Positions 1 to 7,661 of a stretch of 64,000 nucleotides of DNA are shown one piece after another; the stretch's first letter is position 1; every line of letters begins with the position of its first letter. The position numbers were made by a program, and so were the translations under genes. Source of the stretch: Rhynchonema sp. JSB1_4. Lineage: Eukaryota; Nematoda; Chromadorea; Monhysterida; Xyalidae. Where the stretch lies: the NCBI GenBank assembly GCA_030248065.1, contig JASAMV010006958.1, positions 1 to 64,000 on the forward strand. Reading direction: 5' to 3'. The notes under the pieces are model-generated. The model worked only from the letters and a program-made list of their open reading frames with translations, was not told where the DNA came from and ran no database searches.

Positions 1-2
1 GT

Positions 3-431
3 GTATTCCCGTCCAATAAACTACCTGTTGTGGATCGGCTGCCGTGTTGTTTCATTGCAAATACAAAACCAGACACACACAAGGGAGAACACTGGATTGC
101 AATCTACATTAATAAGGAAGGATTCGGGGATTATTTCTGCTCGTTTGGTCAAGAACCACTTGCAATTTTCAAGAAATTTATGAACGCTTCGTCTGTCAGC
201 TGGAATTACAACAAAAAACGTTTGCAAGATATTTGGGCAACAACGTGTGGTCAATATGCATTGTTCTTTCTTCATGCGAGGGCCAAGGGACTTCCGTTCC
301 ACAAGTTTTTGGATTTATTCACGCAAAACACAGAAGAAAATGACAAAATTGTGACAGCATTCGTAAACGGATACTATGACACAGAAACAAAGATAATTGA
401 CATGGATATGATATGTGATCAAATAGGTTAA
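3..431 (+). CDS. Polinton/Maverick C5 cysteine protease (adenain-like), 5' partial
   Basis: This is the C-terminal part of a maturation protease of the adenovirus/Polinton C5 family, which cleaves capsid and core precursors during virion assembly. The frame is open to the left window edge, so the true start is outside. The family layout is visible: a G-E-H-W motif with the catalytic His near codon 37, an acidic residue about 17 residues later in a D-Y-F-C-S-F-G stretch (family acid plus S/P-F-G), and T-T-C-G-Q-Y-A-L-F-F carrying the nucleophile Cys. The gene is intronless. It ends in TAA at 429-431, sharing a TTAA palindrome with the stop of the convergent gene. The family call rests on motif order and spacing. 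Confidence 0.8.
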   Translation, partial: VFPSNKLPVVDRLPCCFIANTKPDTHKGEHWIAIYINKEGFGDYFCSFGQEPLAIFKKFMNASSVSWNYNKKRLQDIWATTCGQYALFFLHARAKGLPFHKFLDLFTQNTEENDKIVTAFVNGYYDTETKIIDMDMICDQIG

Positions 432-1087
432 TGCTCACGTTCAAACAACACTTGTTTAACTTGATCATGCCACTCTTCATAAACAGCAACAAATGGATCA
501 CGCTTTGTCATGAAGTCAAGGATGTCGTTTCCACTAATCTCCACATGACTGTACTTGGTGTTCAGCTCTTCTGATAAATGTTTCATGATGCGGTCCAATT
601 TGATTCCTTTCCCAAACAGCGGGCATTTGCTGTAGAATAGTCCGGCGACATCTGGTGAAATGTAGAGATACCGGCCCTCTCTATGCACCAACTGCATGTC
701 GTTTGCAATGAACATGTAAGCCGTGATTCCTCCAAAATTATTGGTTCCTTCCAGATCCACACGCTGCTCAAACTTTTGCGTTTCGGGATTCAAGTAGTTA
801 TGGTGCGGCTTGCATTCCTTGACCATTTGTCTGATATATCTCTCCATGAATCCGGATAAGTCACGGCAATATGCCACCAGAAAGCAACGGCGAATGAGAT
901 CTTGCTTGTCCTGCTTGGTAAAATGCTTGCGGCAGTCAAAGCAGCTGCAGAAGGTTGACATGACGGCGTCCCAAATGACACACAAGGCGTGAGGGTATTC
1001 AGATGGAGGAAGACGAACGTCGTAGTAGCGGCGAGATATTGGCGGTATTCCAAAGTTCACAAGTGGATCTTGCACATTTAATGGCAT
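428..1087 (-). CDS. Polinton-associated protein, unrecognised (219 aa)
   Basis: This intact unspliced ORF of 219 codons lies convergent to the protease and overlaps its stop codon. I do not recognise the family. The protein has a Cys-rich stretch near residues 45-55 (C-x-C-x2-C-x2 pattern), many aromatic residues, and no clear membrane segment. A TATA-like AATATAAGC lies about 20 bp upstream of the ATG (1105-1113, minus strand), and the next gene is divergently transcribed. This compact layout matches the late-gene blocks of Polintons. A minor capsid or accessory role is only a guess from position. Confidence 0.6.
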   Translation of the reverse strand: MPLNVQDPLVNFGIPPISRRYYDVRLPPSEYPHALCVIWDAVMSTFCSCFDCRKHFTKQDKQDLIRRCFLVAYCRDLSGFMERYIRQMVKECKPHHNYLNPETQKFEQRVDLEGTNNFGGITAYMFIANDMQLVHREGRYLYISPDVAGLFYSKCPLFGKGIKLDRIMKHLSEELNTKYSHVEISGNDILDFMTKRDPFVAVYEEWHDQVKQVLFEREH

Positions 1088-1104
1088 TTTGCTGAATTGG
1101 CGCC

Positions 1105-1192
1105 GCTTATATTGCTCAATCTGACTGGATTTTTTCTGGATTTTTTTTAAATTTTTTCGTTTTTTTCGCTAAACGGCGGTCGGGTATATAAG
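1105..1192. promoter_or_regulatory. Divergent promoter pair with shared CTGGATTTTTTCTGG box
   Basis: Between the genes at 428-1087 (minus) and 1225 (plus) lie AATATAAGC (1105-1113, minus) and TATATAAG (1185-1192, plus). The 15-mer CTGGATTTTTTCTGG sits at about 1125-1139, followed by a T-rich tract. The same 15-mer recurs inverted in the next divergent spacer (2322-2336). This suggests a shared regulatory site for the element's genes. Confidence 0.6.
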
Positions 1193-1224
1193 CGCCTCAT
1201 TTTTGGGATTCTCATCATTTCATC

Positions 1225-1627
1225 ATGACTGAATTCAACGCTTTTCTGGACTCGTTCCTACCATCGCCTTCGCCGTCACCACCCAAGCAACCACCGCAAC
1301 CTCCTTTCTAAACGCCAAGTCCAGGCCCACAGCCACCCCGCTCTTAAACGCCAGGGACCTGCTGTGCCACTAAAGCAAGATGACAAACCCAAGCAGAAAA
1401 ATTCCAAACATCTTACGCTCAAGATTCCGCCGCCGGTTGCTCCTGAGAAGACTGCTGCAAGCAAGAAGAGACCAGCAACTGATGCTGCGGAAAATCAGGA
1501 AGCTAAGCGCAAAGCACCGGAAGAAACTGTGAAGCATGGTGATACTGTTGCTGTTGTTCCTCAGCTTGCCATCAACATTAATGTGTGTTGCAAATGTGGT
1601 GAACCGTCTGTGTGTGTGACCAAATAA
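1225..1627 (+). CDS. Polinton basic nuclear/core-like protein, frame broken near 1300
   Basis: An ATG at 1225, 33 bp after a TATATAAG box, opens a Ser/Pro-rich frame that stops at 1309-1311. The +1 frame is open across that point and runs to the TAA at 1625-1627. The downstream part is Lys/Pro-rich with a bipartite nuclear-localisation-like signal (K-K-R-P ... K-R-K, near 1470-1515). It ends with Cys-x2-Cys and one further Cys. A basic, proline-rich virion or DNA-condensing protein would fit the context. The break could be a sequencing error, a mutation, a short intron or programmed shifting. AATAAT/AATAAA-like signals follow at 1640-1650. Confidence 0.5.
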
Positions 1628-1674
1628 GCTGCCGGAATAATAAAAACTGTTGACTTCAACTTCTTCGAATAATT

Positions 1675-2283
1675 TTATTCGTGCAACAAACGCAACAATC
1701 TTTCCTCTTTCGCTGTCACAGCAGCATTTTTAAAACGAACAATGTCAGAACAGCAGCTCTCACACGCAATAGCATCACATTCCATAACGAGATGTTTTGA
1801 CATACAATGAATAGGTGGACGTTTCATATCATGTCCATGGTTGAATTTTTTACGATAAATGCACTTTCCGTTTTCGATACCACAATTTTCCGGATAGAAA
1901 GACAAAATTTCGAACGGCATAAATCCTACGGCAACAACAACACAATTACACTCACGCCCTTTGTAACGCCCGACCACAAACGGAAAATGACAAACTAAGC
2001 GCAAGGATCCTTTTCGCTTGTCATGTCCAAGCAGTCCTGCCTTCAAAGTTGTGGCTACCAGCGCCATAATATCAACATTTTTGCTGAACTTCGATTTGCC
2101 ATTGATGGTAGAATGCGGCCAGTGATTTTTCAAAACGTGAAGGAGTCCTTTGTTGGCATCCGGCTTCCCATAGTGGAGCGGCACGCGTTTCTTGAACTTT
2201 GTTTCGAAGGTTCGAGCAGCTTTCCGTGGATACATTTTGTGAATGAATGAAACATCAGAAAAGTACACGCCCATGAAAAACAA
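1675..2283 (-). CDS. Polinton-associated protein, unrecognised (202 aa)
   Basis: This intact single-exon ORF of 202 codons is convergent with the basic protein gene. An AATAAA on its strand lies at about 1670-1676. The first half is basic (Lys/Arg/His), and the second half contains C-E-S-C-C and other cysteines that could bind metal. No family is recognised. It shares the spacer 2284-2391 with the divergent gene at 2392, including the inverted 15-mer box found near 1125. Its compactness and lack of introns contrast with the host genes to the right and support membership of the virus-like element. Confidence 0.6.
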   Translation of the reverse strand: MFFMGVYFSDVSFIHKMYPRKAARTFETKFKKRVPLHYGKPDANKGLLHVLKNHWPHSTINGKSKFSKNVDIMALVATTLKAGLLGHDKRKGSLRLVCHFPFVVGRYKGRECNCVVVAVGFMPFEILSFYPENCGIENGKCIYRKKFNHGHDMKRPPIHCMSKHLVMECDAIACESCCSDIVRFKNAAVTAKEERLLRLLHE

Positions 2284-2321
2284 AAAAAATCAAATTAAAA
2301 ACGAAAAAATTTAAAATAAAA

Positions 2322-2360
2322 CCAGAAAAAATCCAGAAAGCAATCGGGGCGGGTATATAA
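2322..2360. promoter_or_regulatory. Second divergent spacer: inverted 15-mer box and TATA box
   Basis: CCAGAAAAAATCCAG (2322-2336) is the exact reverse complement of the box at 1125. TATATAA at 2354-2360 lies 32 bp before the ATG at 2392. The G/C-rich GGGCGGG directly before the TATA box also resembles the first promoter. Confidence 0.6.
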
Positions 2361-2391
2361 ACCCTTTAAACCTTTCAATCCAATTTCAGTC

Positions 2392-2853
2392 ATGTTTGTT
2401 CCAAGAGACGAAGAAGATGCCGTTCGCCGGTTTATGGACGAGAAAAAGCGATTGGAAATCGATAACCTAGACCAAATGTTTCTTGAATGTCACGGTCCTG
2501 CGTTGAGCCAAGCAATCACGGACAAGAGCTGGGACTTGTGCCTCGGATGTCACAATTGCAGTTCCATGGGAGACGACCACATCTGTAACTACCCACCGTC
2601 CGTGTACATCGCAAAATATGCACGAGCACTTGCGGAGGCTACAGTAGTCGGTGACGCATGGGAACAATTTTGTGCCCGTGCCTTTTGCGCCACCAGTGTC
2701 CGTGCATTGACAACATGGTTCACCAACTACCATTCACTCAGTAGTTACATCGCCTGGAACACCACCAAAGTCGGCGCATTCATGGATCAACACTACAGGG
2801 GATGTGTCAAGGAACCACCAGCGAGTGCCCTGCCTATTGACTACCCTTATTAG
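2392..2853 (+). CDS. Polinton-associated Cys-rich protein, unrecognised (153 aa)
   Basis: This intact unspliced ORF starts 38 bp after the TATA box. Its cysteines include C-L-G-C-H-N-C near residues 54-60, a possible zinc site. There is no signal peptide or membrane segment. The family is not recognised. Its mRNA would carry a histone-type stem-loop 30 bases after the stop codon (2884-2899), unlike the neighbouring genes, which have AATAAA-like signals. That points to a separate mode of 3'-end formation for this gene. Confidence 0.6.
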   Translation: MFVPRDEEDAVRRFMDEKKRLEIDNLDQMFLECHGPALSQAITDKSWDLCLGCHNCSSMGDDHICNYPPSVYIAKYARALAEATVVGDAWEQFCARAFCATSVRALTTWFTNYHSLSSYIAWNTTKVGAFMDQHYRGCVKEPPASALPIDYPY

Positions 2854-2880
2854 CGCCTTCGGGCTGCCTTACTCAAACCC

Positions 2881-2903
2881 AACGGCCCTCTTCAGGGCCA
2901 CAG
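2881..2903 (+). promoter_or_regulatory. Histone-type mRNA 3' stem-loop
   Basis: AACGGCCCTCTTCAGGGCCA spans 2881-2900. It forms a perfect 6-bp stem (GGCCCT/AGGGCC) with the 4-nt loop CTTC and the AAC/ACA flanks typical of histone pre-mRNA hairpins. The metazoan loop usually starts with U, whereas C. elegans histone loops start with C, which matches this one. It lies 30 bases after the stop of the gene at 2392-2853. Confidence 0.8.
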
Positions 2904-2940
2904 CCGATCATGATTAAGCTAGACAGTCATTAGCGTTCAA

Positions 2941-3128
2941 TTGTCTACCTTGTACTTTTGTGGGTAAAAACCATATGTCGCGTGGTTGACACAGCCCATG
3001 CTTTCAACTCGCCGGGTGAAACATCCCGCATTTCCGACAATACACTGAGCAAATTTTTGCACAGTTATTTGTCTACCTTGTACTTTTATGGGTAAAAACC
3101 ATATGTATTGCAGGTGAAACATCCCGCA
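2941..3128. repeat. Direct repeat pair inside the Polinton
   Basis: A 35-36-bp unit beginning TTGTCTACCTTGTACTTTT occurs at 2941-2976 and again at 3069-3104. A second unit, GTGAAACATCCCGCA, follows each copy in the same order (about 3016-3030 and 3114-3128). The spacer has no ORF. A regulatory or replication role is possible but unproven. Confidence 0.75.
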
Positions 3129-3178
3129 CAGCAGAAACCAGAAAAATTTAAAAAAAATCGTTTTTCCCCATCGCAGCG

Positions 3179-3186
3179 TATATAAG
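3179..3186 (+). promoter_or_regulatory. TATA box, third Polinton promoter
   Basis: TATATAAG is followed by CGAG, matching the box at 1185 (TATATAAGCG). An A-rich tract with a partial CCAGAAAAATTT copy of the shared box precedes it. The next ATG is at 3237. Confidence 0.55.
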
Positions 3187-3236
3187 CGAGCACTTCAGCC
3201 ACAAACCCTCAGTTAGGGTAAGTGGACATTTTTTGG

Positions 3237-3548
3237 ATGAAGACAACCGAACGGTTGGCTTCAATCATTTTGGCCAGCGCGAGCTGCGGGCCAGCTGCCT
3301 GCGGATCAGCGCTGGCCATTTGTGTGGTTGCAGTTCAGCGCGGATTAGCTCCCAATCCCATACTACAACGGGACTGCCAGTTCAAAAATGCGAAGCCAGG
3401 AAAAGGAAGGGGGGGCGCGGCCGGACACACCCCCAAAAAAAAAAAAGTCACATCTTTTGAAAAGACAATGAAGTCGAACTTCGAAGATTTCATTCAGAAA
3501 TTCACCTCCGAATGTCGATTGCAAGGAACAAAGTTCAATCTGCTGTAG
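3237..3548 (+). CDS. Small hydrophobic/basic Polinton-associated protein, putative
   Basis: An ATG 51 bp after the TATA box opens a frame of about 103 codons. It has an N-terminal Ala/Cys/Ser-rich hydrophobic stretch (residues about 8-30), a Gly/Lys-rich middle with a Lys run from an A12 tract (3430-3441), and a C-terminal part rich in charged residues and Phe. A hydrophobic then basic layout recalls small virion proteins, but no homology is recognised. A GTG at 3222 could extend it. Confidence 0.4.
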   Translation: MKTTERLASIILASASCGPAACGSALAICVVAVQRGLAPNPILQRDCQFKNAKPGKGRGGAAGHTPKKKKVTSFEKTMKSNFEDFIQKFTSECRLQGTKFNLL

Positions 3549-3915
3549 TCGCTCGGCTCCCCGAACATCAGGAATCGAGCTCAAAAAATGAAACAGGTAT
3601 TATAAATGTTCCAAAGACGAATTCCCACAGCGATCGGGACAGCGACCCTGTGAACCGGCCATGCGCATGGTTCCAAAAGAGGTACAATTTTATAACACAG
3701 GGAATTTTTGTTTGTGAGATAGACATGAAACACTGATTTCGACAAGCGTAAAGGTTCTTCCTCTACGTCCGGCAAACATCTTTTACGCGGGTCGAAATTA
3801 GTGGTTCAAATCTATCACACACACAGTATGGCTTGAACAGAAATTTCCAGTATTATGAAATTGTGCTTTTTAGAACCATGTGCTTCGCCCTAAACACTTT
3901 CTTCGTTCATGTTCA
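3549..3915. other. Unassigned spacer between Polinton and the following exon
   Basis: Only short overlapping ORFs occur here. I found no convincing terminal inverted repeat marking the Polinton's end, and nothing recognisable as a gene. Confidence 0.5.
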
Positions 3916-3939
3916 GCTGGATGTCTGGTTTTCAGGGAG

Positions 3940-4095
3940 CTCGGAGGAGTGGCCCGTTCCTCCATTAGCTGGACTAGCTATTTCCAACATGCGGCACCGA
4001 GCACGCCTTTTGGAAAACCCCAAGATTTTTGGTGACGCGGAGATAGAATTCACTGTTCACTCAAAGGGAATCCAACTGACGCGAAACTGCCGTAT
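3940..4095 (+). pseudogene. Possible PTB-domain exon fragment (tensin-like)
   Basis: A frame starting after the acceptor-like GTTTTCAG (3932-3939) encodes about 52 residues. They end in a pattern like the start of tensin PTB domains: an A-I ... L-L block, then I-E-F-T-V-H-S-K-G-I-Q-L-T-R-N. It is cut by a hAT-like MITE whose 8-bp target duplication (TGCCGTAT) is formed from this exon's own codons. No continuation of a PTB domain is visible beyond the insert. It is therefore probably a relic, or an exon of a gene extending outside what I can recognise. Confidence 0.3.
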
Positions 4096-4528
4096 CACTG
4101 TAGTGGCTGGGGGGGATGGGGGGGGATTCCCCCCCTAAGGGGTATCTATCTCGAGTCAACCCTTAGGGGGGGGGATGGGGGGGGAAGGGTATCTATCTCG
4201 AGCCGACCCCAAAGGGTATCTCGAGTAAGTAGATTTATGGTTTTCAAAGGCAAAAATAGGTGTTTTTCGACCTCGGGACCCCCAAAAATCGCGCGCTCCG
4301 CGCGCAAACACCCAAAAATGGTCATTTTAGGCCAATTTTCGGCAAAAATGTCAAAAAATACCCATTTTTAGGCCAATTTTGCAGTAAAATTGCATGCAAA
4401 AAACGGCCTTTTTTCGCCTTTTGACGGACCATAGGGGTATCTTGGGTAGCCTCTGAGGGGTATCTCGAGTAAGTCCGAAACCTTCCCCCCCTAGGGTATC
4501 TTGTGTCGATTGGCCTGCCACCACAGTG
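4096..4528. mobile_element. hAT-like MITE, tag GGTATCTCGAG, TSD TGCCGTAT
   Basis: The 12-bp ends CACTGTAGTGGC and GCCACCACAGTG are near-perfect inverted repeats. Perfect 8-bp duplications TGCCGTAT flank the element (4088-4095, 4529-4536). The interior has a G-run then C-run, several GGTATCTCGAG-type tags, and an AT-rich core with GCGCGCTCCGCGCGC. It has no coding capacity. Confidence 0.85.
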
Positions 4529-4737
4529 TGCCGTATCCTATATACCGTAAAAACCTAAATACAGCCCCCCCGGAATAGAGCCCCCCCCCCGTAATACAGC
4601 CCCCCCAAAAAGGGGTCAGTGAATTCCTAGAGCCCCCCCCCGGAATAGAGCCCCCCCCCAAAGTAACATCCCCTATACTGTAGTGTATTAAGGCTTGATA
4701 GTGGTGTACAGGTACATTTATGCACGTTTGTTGTTTG

Positions 4738-5035
4738 TTCAGACCCAAACCCAATACCAAACCAATACTAAGACCAATACCCAATAAATACCCAATACCA
4801 ATACCAACCCAATACCCAATACTCAATACCAATACCAACCCAATACCAAACCCAATACCAGGCACTTCAGTAGTATTGATCTGGTATTGGGTATTGGTAT
4901 TGGTATTGGGTCTCACCCGGTATTGGTATTGGGTATTGGTATTGGGTCACCAATTTGGTATTGGTATTGGGTATTGGGTATTGGTGCAGGGCCGGTATTG
5001 GTATTGGGTATTGGTATTGGGTGTCAAAAGTGGTA
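4738..5035. repeat. Inverted minisatellite: (CCAATACC)n facing (GGTATTGG)n
   Basis: From about 4740 to 4860 the strand reads variants of CCCAATACC. After a turn at 4862-4885 it reads GGTATTGGGT variants to about 5033. The two halves are complementary and could fold into a long hairpin. The array lies inside the TA-type MITE and encodes nothing. Confidence 0.85.
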
Positions 5036-5046
5036 TTGTGCCCAGG

Positions 5047-5421
5047 CAATGGTGTAGCTGGGGGGGAGTGGGGGGGGGTCCCCCCCCCTAGGTACAGTAG
5101 GTAGGTTGCCGCCCCTCGCCTGGTACAGTAGGTAGGTTGCCGCCCCTCCCCTGGTACAGTAGGTAGGTTGCCGCCCCACCTAATTTTTCACCCAAAACAT
5201 TCATTTTTGGCTTAAAATTGCATAAAATTAGCATATTTGTCTGCAAATAGGCGAAAAATCGCGCGCTGCGCGCGAAATTAGTGTTTTAGGCCACATTTTC
5301 TTCAGTATTTAGACATAAAAAATTTCGGTTTCCGGATGACCCCCCCCCAAGTGGTACGACCCCCCCCCCCTAGCTCGGCCGGTACAGTAGGTAGGTTGCC
5401 GCCCCGCATTTTGGGTGGTAC
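5047..5421. mobile_element. Truncated hAT-like MITE, tag GGTACAGTAGGTAGGTTGCC
   Basis: The left end CAATGGTGTAGCTGGG, three left tags, the AT-rich core with GCGCGCTGCGCGCG and one right tag are present. The right terminus is lost at about 5421. It is closely related to 6365-6771 and 48212-48619. Confidence 0.75.
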
Positions 5422-5640
5422 GAAAAAACATCCTTTCAAACCCGTTTTTAGGGGTTTTTGGGGGTATTTCTGGGAACAATTTTTCAGGTTCGGGTCAGTG
5501 AATTAATAGAGGCCCCCCGGAATAGAGCCCCCCCCGTATTAGAGCCCCCCAAAATGGGGTCAGTGAGTTAATAGAGCCCCCCTTCTATTTAGGTTTTTAC
5601 GGTAATTGTGTTCAGGTTTCGTTTCCGACACGACAATAAG

Positions 5641-5740
5641 CTACACCTAAGCCTGAAGCCTAAGCCTGAATCGAAGCCTGAGCCAAAAATTGAACGAAAG
5701 AGAAATCCAGAATTGGATTCCGTTTGTGTGAATTCCATCT
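5641..5740. repeat. Dispersed repeat with telomere-like GCCTAA/GCCTGA units
   Basis: This stretch resembles 51371-51470: GCCTGAATCGAAGCCTGAGC followed by a shared tail that includes GTGAATT. Its GCCTAAGCCTGAAGCCTAA start is a degenerate form of the nematode telomere unit TTAGGC. The local ORF (5608-5877) is Lys/Pro-rich because of this repeat, and I do not call it a gene. Confidence 0.6.
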
Positions 5741-5923
5741 CCCGTTCTTTTGGTGGGGAAACTTTGAAATCTCAAGACAGCCTGAAATTTGACTTTCTTT
5801 TATCTCAGGCTTTGGCAGCAAAGCGAGGTGCACCCGATCAAGCCAACAACCAGCAGGTTGGGATCAAGTTCCCTTGACTTATTAGGCTTAGGTTTGGGCC
5901 TAATATTGCAGATCGCTGGTGTA

Positions 5924-6206
5924 CAGAGGTGGGAATCGGGCCGGGTTACCTCGGCCCGGCCCGGCCCCGGCCCGGCCCGATTTTTTCGGCCCGACTTTTT
6001 CTGATGACATTTTGAAGCAATTTTTTGGTGCAAAAATTACTTTTTTTAATACCTGATAAGCATGGAAGTCGGTACTAATTTGCATAATCGCGAGAAGTTT
6101 TGAGAAATTTGGCCTAAAAAAATCACGATTTTCTATTGAAATTCGATGATGTCGGGCCTTTTCGGGCCGGAAACCTTGGCCCGGCCCGGCCCGATTCCCA
6201 CCTCTG
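5924..6206. mobile_element. hAT-like MITE, ends CAGAGGTGGGAATCGGGCC
   Basis: CAGAGGTGGGAATCGGGCC and GGCCCGATTCCCACCTCTG are inverted ends of a kind common among hAT MITEs. The flanks CTGGTGTA and CTGGTGGG match at 6 of 8 positions, suggesting an older insertion. The subterminal parts are repeated CGGCCCGGCC; the interior is AT-rich and non-coding. Confidence 0.75.
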
Positions 6207-6364
6207 CTGGTGGGAACACGTAATGCAATGCACCGAAAACGCTTAGGTATGTATACGGAAGAGGGGAGTGGGGGGAGCCCAGTAGTGGCTGGGGGGGTTG
6301 GAGGGGGTTACCCCCCCCCCCCTCTCAGTACTTACCTACCACAAAACCCGAGGGGGGTTGGGGG

Positions 6365-6771
6365 CAGTGGTGTAGCTGGGGGGGGTGGGGGGGGACCCCC
6401 CCCTAGGTACAGTAGGTAGGTTGCCGCCCCTCGCCTGGTACAGTAGGTAGGTTGCCGCCCCTCCCCTGGTACAGTAGGTAGGTTGCCGCCCCACCTAACT
6501 TTTCACCCAAAACATTCATTTTTGGTTTAAAATTGCATAAAATTAGCGTATTTGTCTGCAAATAGGCGAAAAATCGCGCGCTGCGCGCGAAATTAGTGTT
6601 TTAGGCCACATTTTCTTCAGTATTTAGACATAAAAAATTTCGGTTTCCAGATGACTCCCCCAAGTGGTACGACCCCCCCCCCCTAGCTCGGCTGGTACAG
6701 TAGGTAGGTTGCCGCCCCGCATTTTGGGTGGTACAGTAGGTTGCCGCCCCGCCTGGGTAGCTACACCACTG
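6365..6771. mobile_element. hAT-like MITE, tag GGTACAGTAGGTAGGTTGCC, TSD GTTGGGGG
   Basis: The ends CAGTGGTGTAGCT and AGCTACACCACTG are perfect inverted repeats. The flanks GTTGGGGG (6357-6364 and 6772-6779) are identical. There are three tags on the left and two on the right in the same orientation, around a core with GCGCGCTGCGCGCG. Confidence 0.9.
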
Positions 6772-6797
6772 GTTGGGGGGGGGGTTGAGTATACTTA

Positions 6798-7661
6798 CCG
6801 TAAAACCTAAAATACAAGGGGGGCTGTATTTTTTCACTGACCCCTTTTAGAGGGGCTGTATTTTTGGGGGGGGCTCTATTTTGGGGGGGGGGCTCTATTT
6901 TTTCGCTGCCCAAAATCTCAAAAAATGTTCCAAAAAAACCCCTAAAATGGAGTTCTGTCAGGGTGTTACTGGTCATTATTGAGTGTTTTTAGGTGCAGAC
7001 CTCCATAAAAGGCTTTACGTCATCATATACTCAACCACAAACGTTGTACATAAGGTGTCTTATACAAGAACTTGACTTTACGACCCCCAAGCGGTGAATT
7101 CCAAGTAGGGGGGGGGGGGCTTTTTTTTTTGGGGGGGGGGGTATTTTTTCACTGAACCATTTTAGGGGAGGCTGTATTTTTGGGGGGCTCTATTTTTGGG
7201 GGGCTCTATTTTAGGGAATACGGTCAGTGTTGGAGGTACTCTGGAGGGGGGATACCTACTGTACCGCGCTCAGAGAGGGGGGATACCTACTGTACCAGAG
7301 CCGATGGCCTGGGGGGGTTATGTACCTAGGGGGGGGTTTGGGGGGGGGTTAGGTTTTGGGGTGAAAATTTTTAATGTGTTTATTATGTGTGGAATCGTGT
7401 GAAAACGTGTGGGTAATTTGAGGCAAAAAACCACTGATTTTACACAAATTTTGGCCATTTTGGTCAAAAATTGGCACTTTTTGGGCAAAATCGGGAGGGG
7501 ATACCTACTGTACCGGGGTGAAAATCGGGGGGGGGGATACCTACTGTACCATGCCAAACATCGGGGGGATACCTACTGTACCAGGCGAGGGGGGATACCT
7601 ACTGTACTGGGGGGGCTACCCCCCCAAAACCCCCCCCCCCCACCACCAACACTGAATACGG
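6798..7661. mobile_element. TA-type MITE, relative of 4545-5602
   Basis: CCGTAAAACCTAAAATA at the left and a degraded TATTTTAGGGAATACGG at the right are flanked by TA. It has G-run subterminal parts with CTCTATTTT tags. A hAT-like MITE (7225-7654) landed inside its right terminal repeat. Confidence 0.65.
7225..7654. mobile_element. hAT-like MITE, tag GGGGATACCTACTGTACC, TSD AATACGGT
   Basis: CAGTGTTGG and CCAACACTG ends carry identical flanks AATACGGT (7217-7224, 7655-7662). About seven tags GATACCTACTGTACC lie on both sides of an AT-rich core. It is the youngest layer of this nest. Confidence 0.9.

Larger units (their letters stand above)
4545..5602. mobile_element. MITE with TA duplication and CCGTAAAAACCTAAATA termini
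   Basis: The 17-bp ends CCGTAAAAACCTAAATA and TATTTAGGTTTTTACGG are perfect inverted repeats flanked by TA, as in Tc1/mariner-type elements. The subterminal parts repeat AATAGAGCCCCCC and GGGGTCAGTGAATT. It hosts the CCAATACC array and a truncated hAT-like MITE. Related copies lie at 6798-7661 and 50152-50831. Confidence 0.75.

Noticed and set aside
4720..5091. ORFs with repeated I-P-N-T-N and Y-W-V-L-V patterns
   Set aside because: They are readings of the CCAATACC/GGTATTGG minisatellite in both directions.
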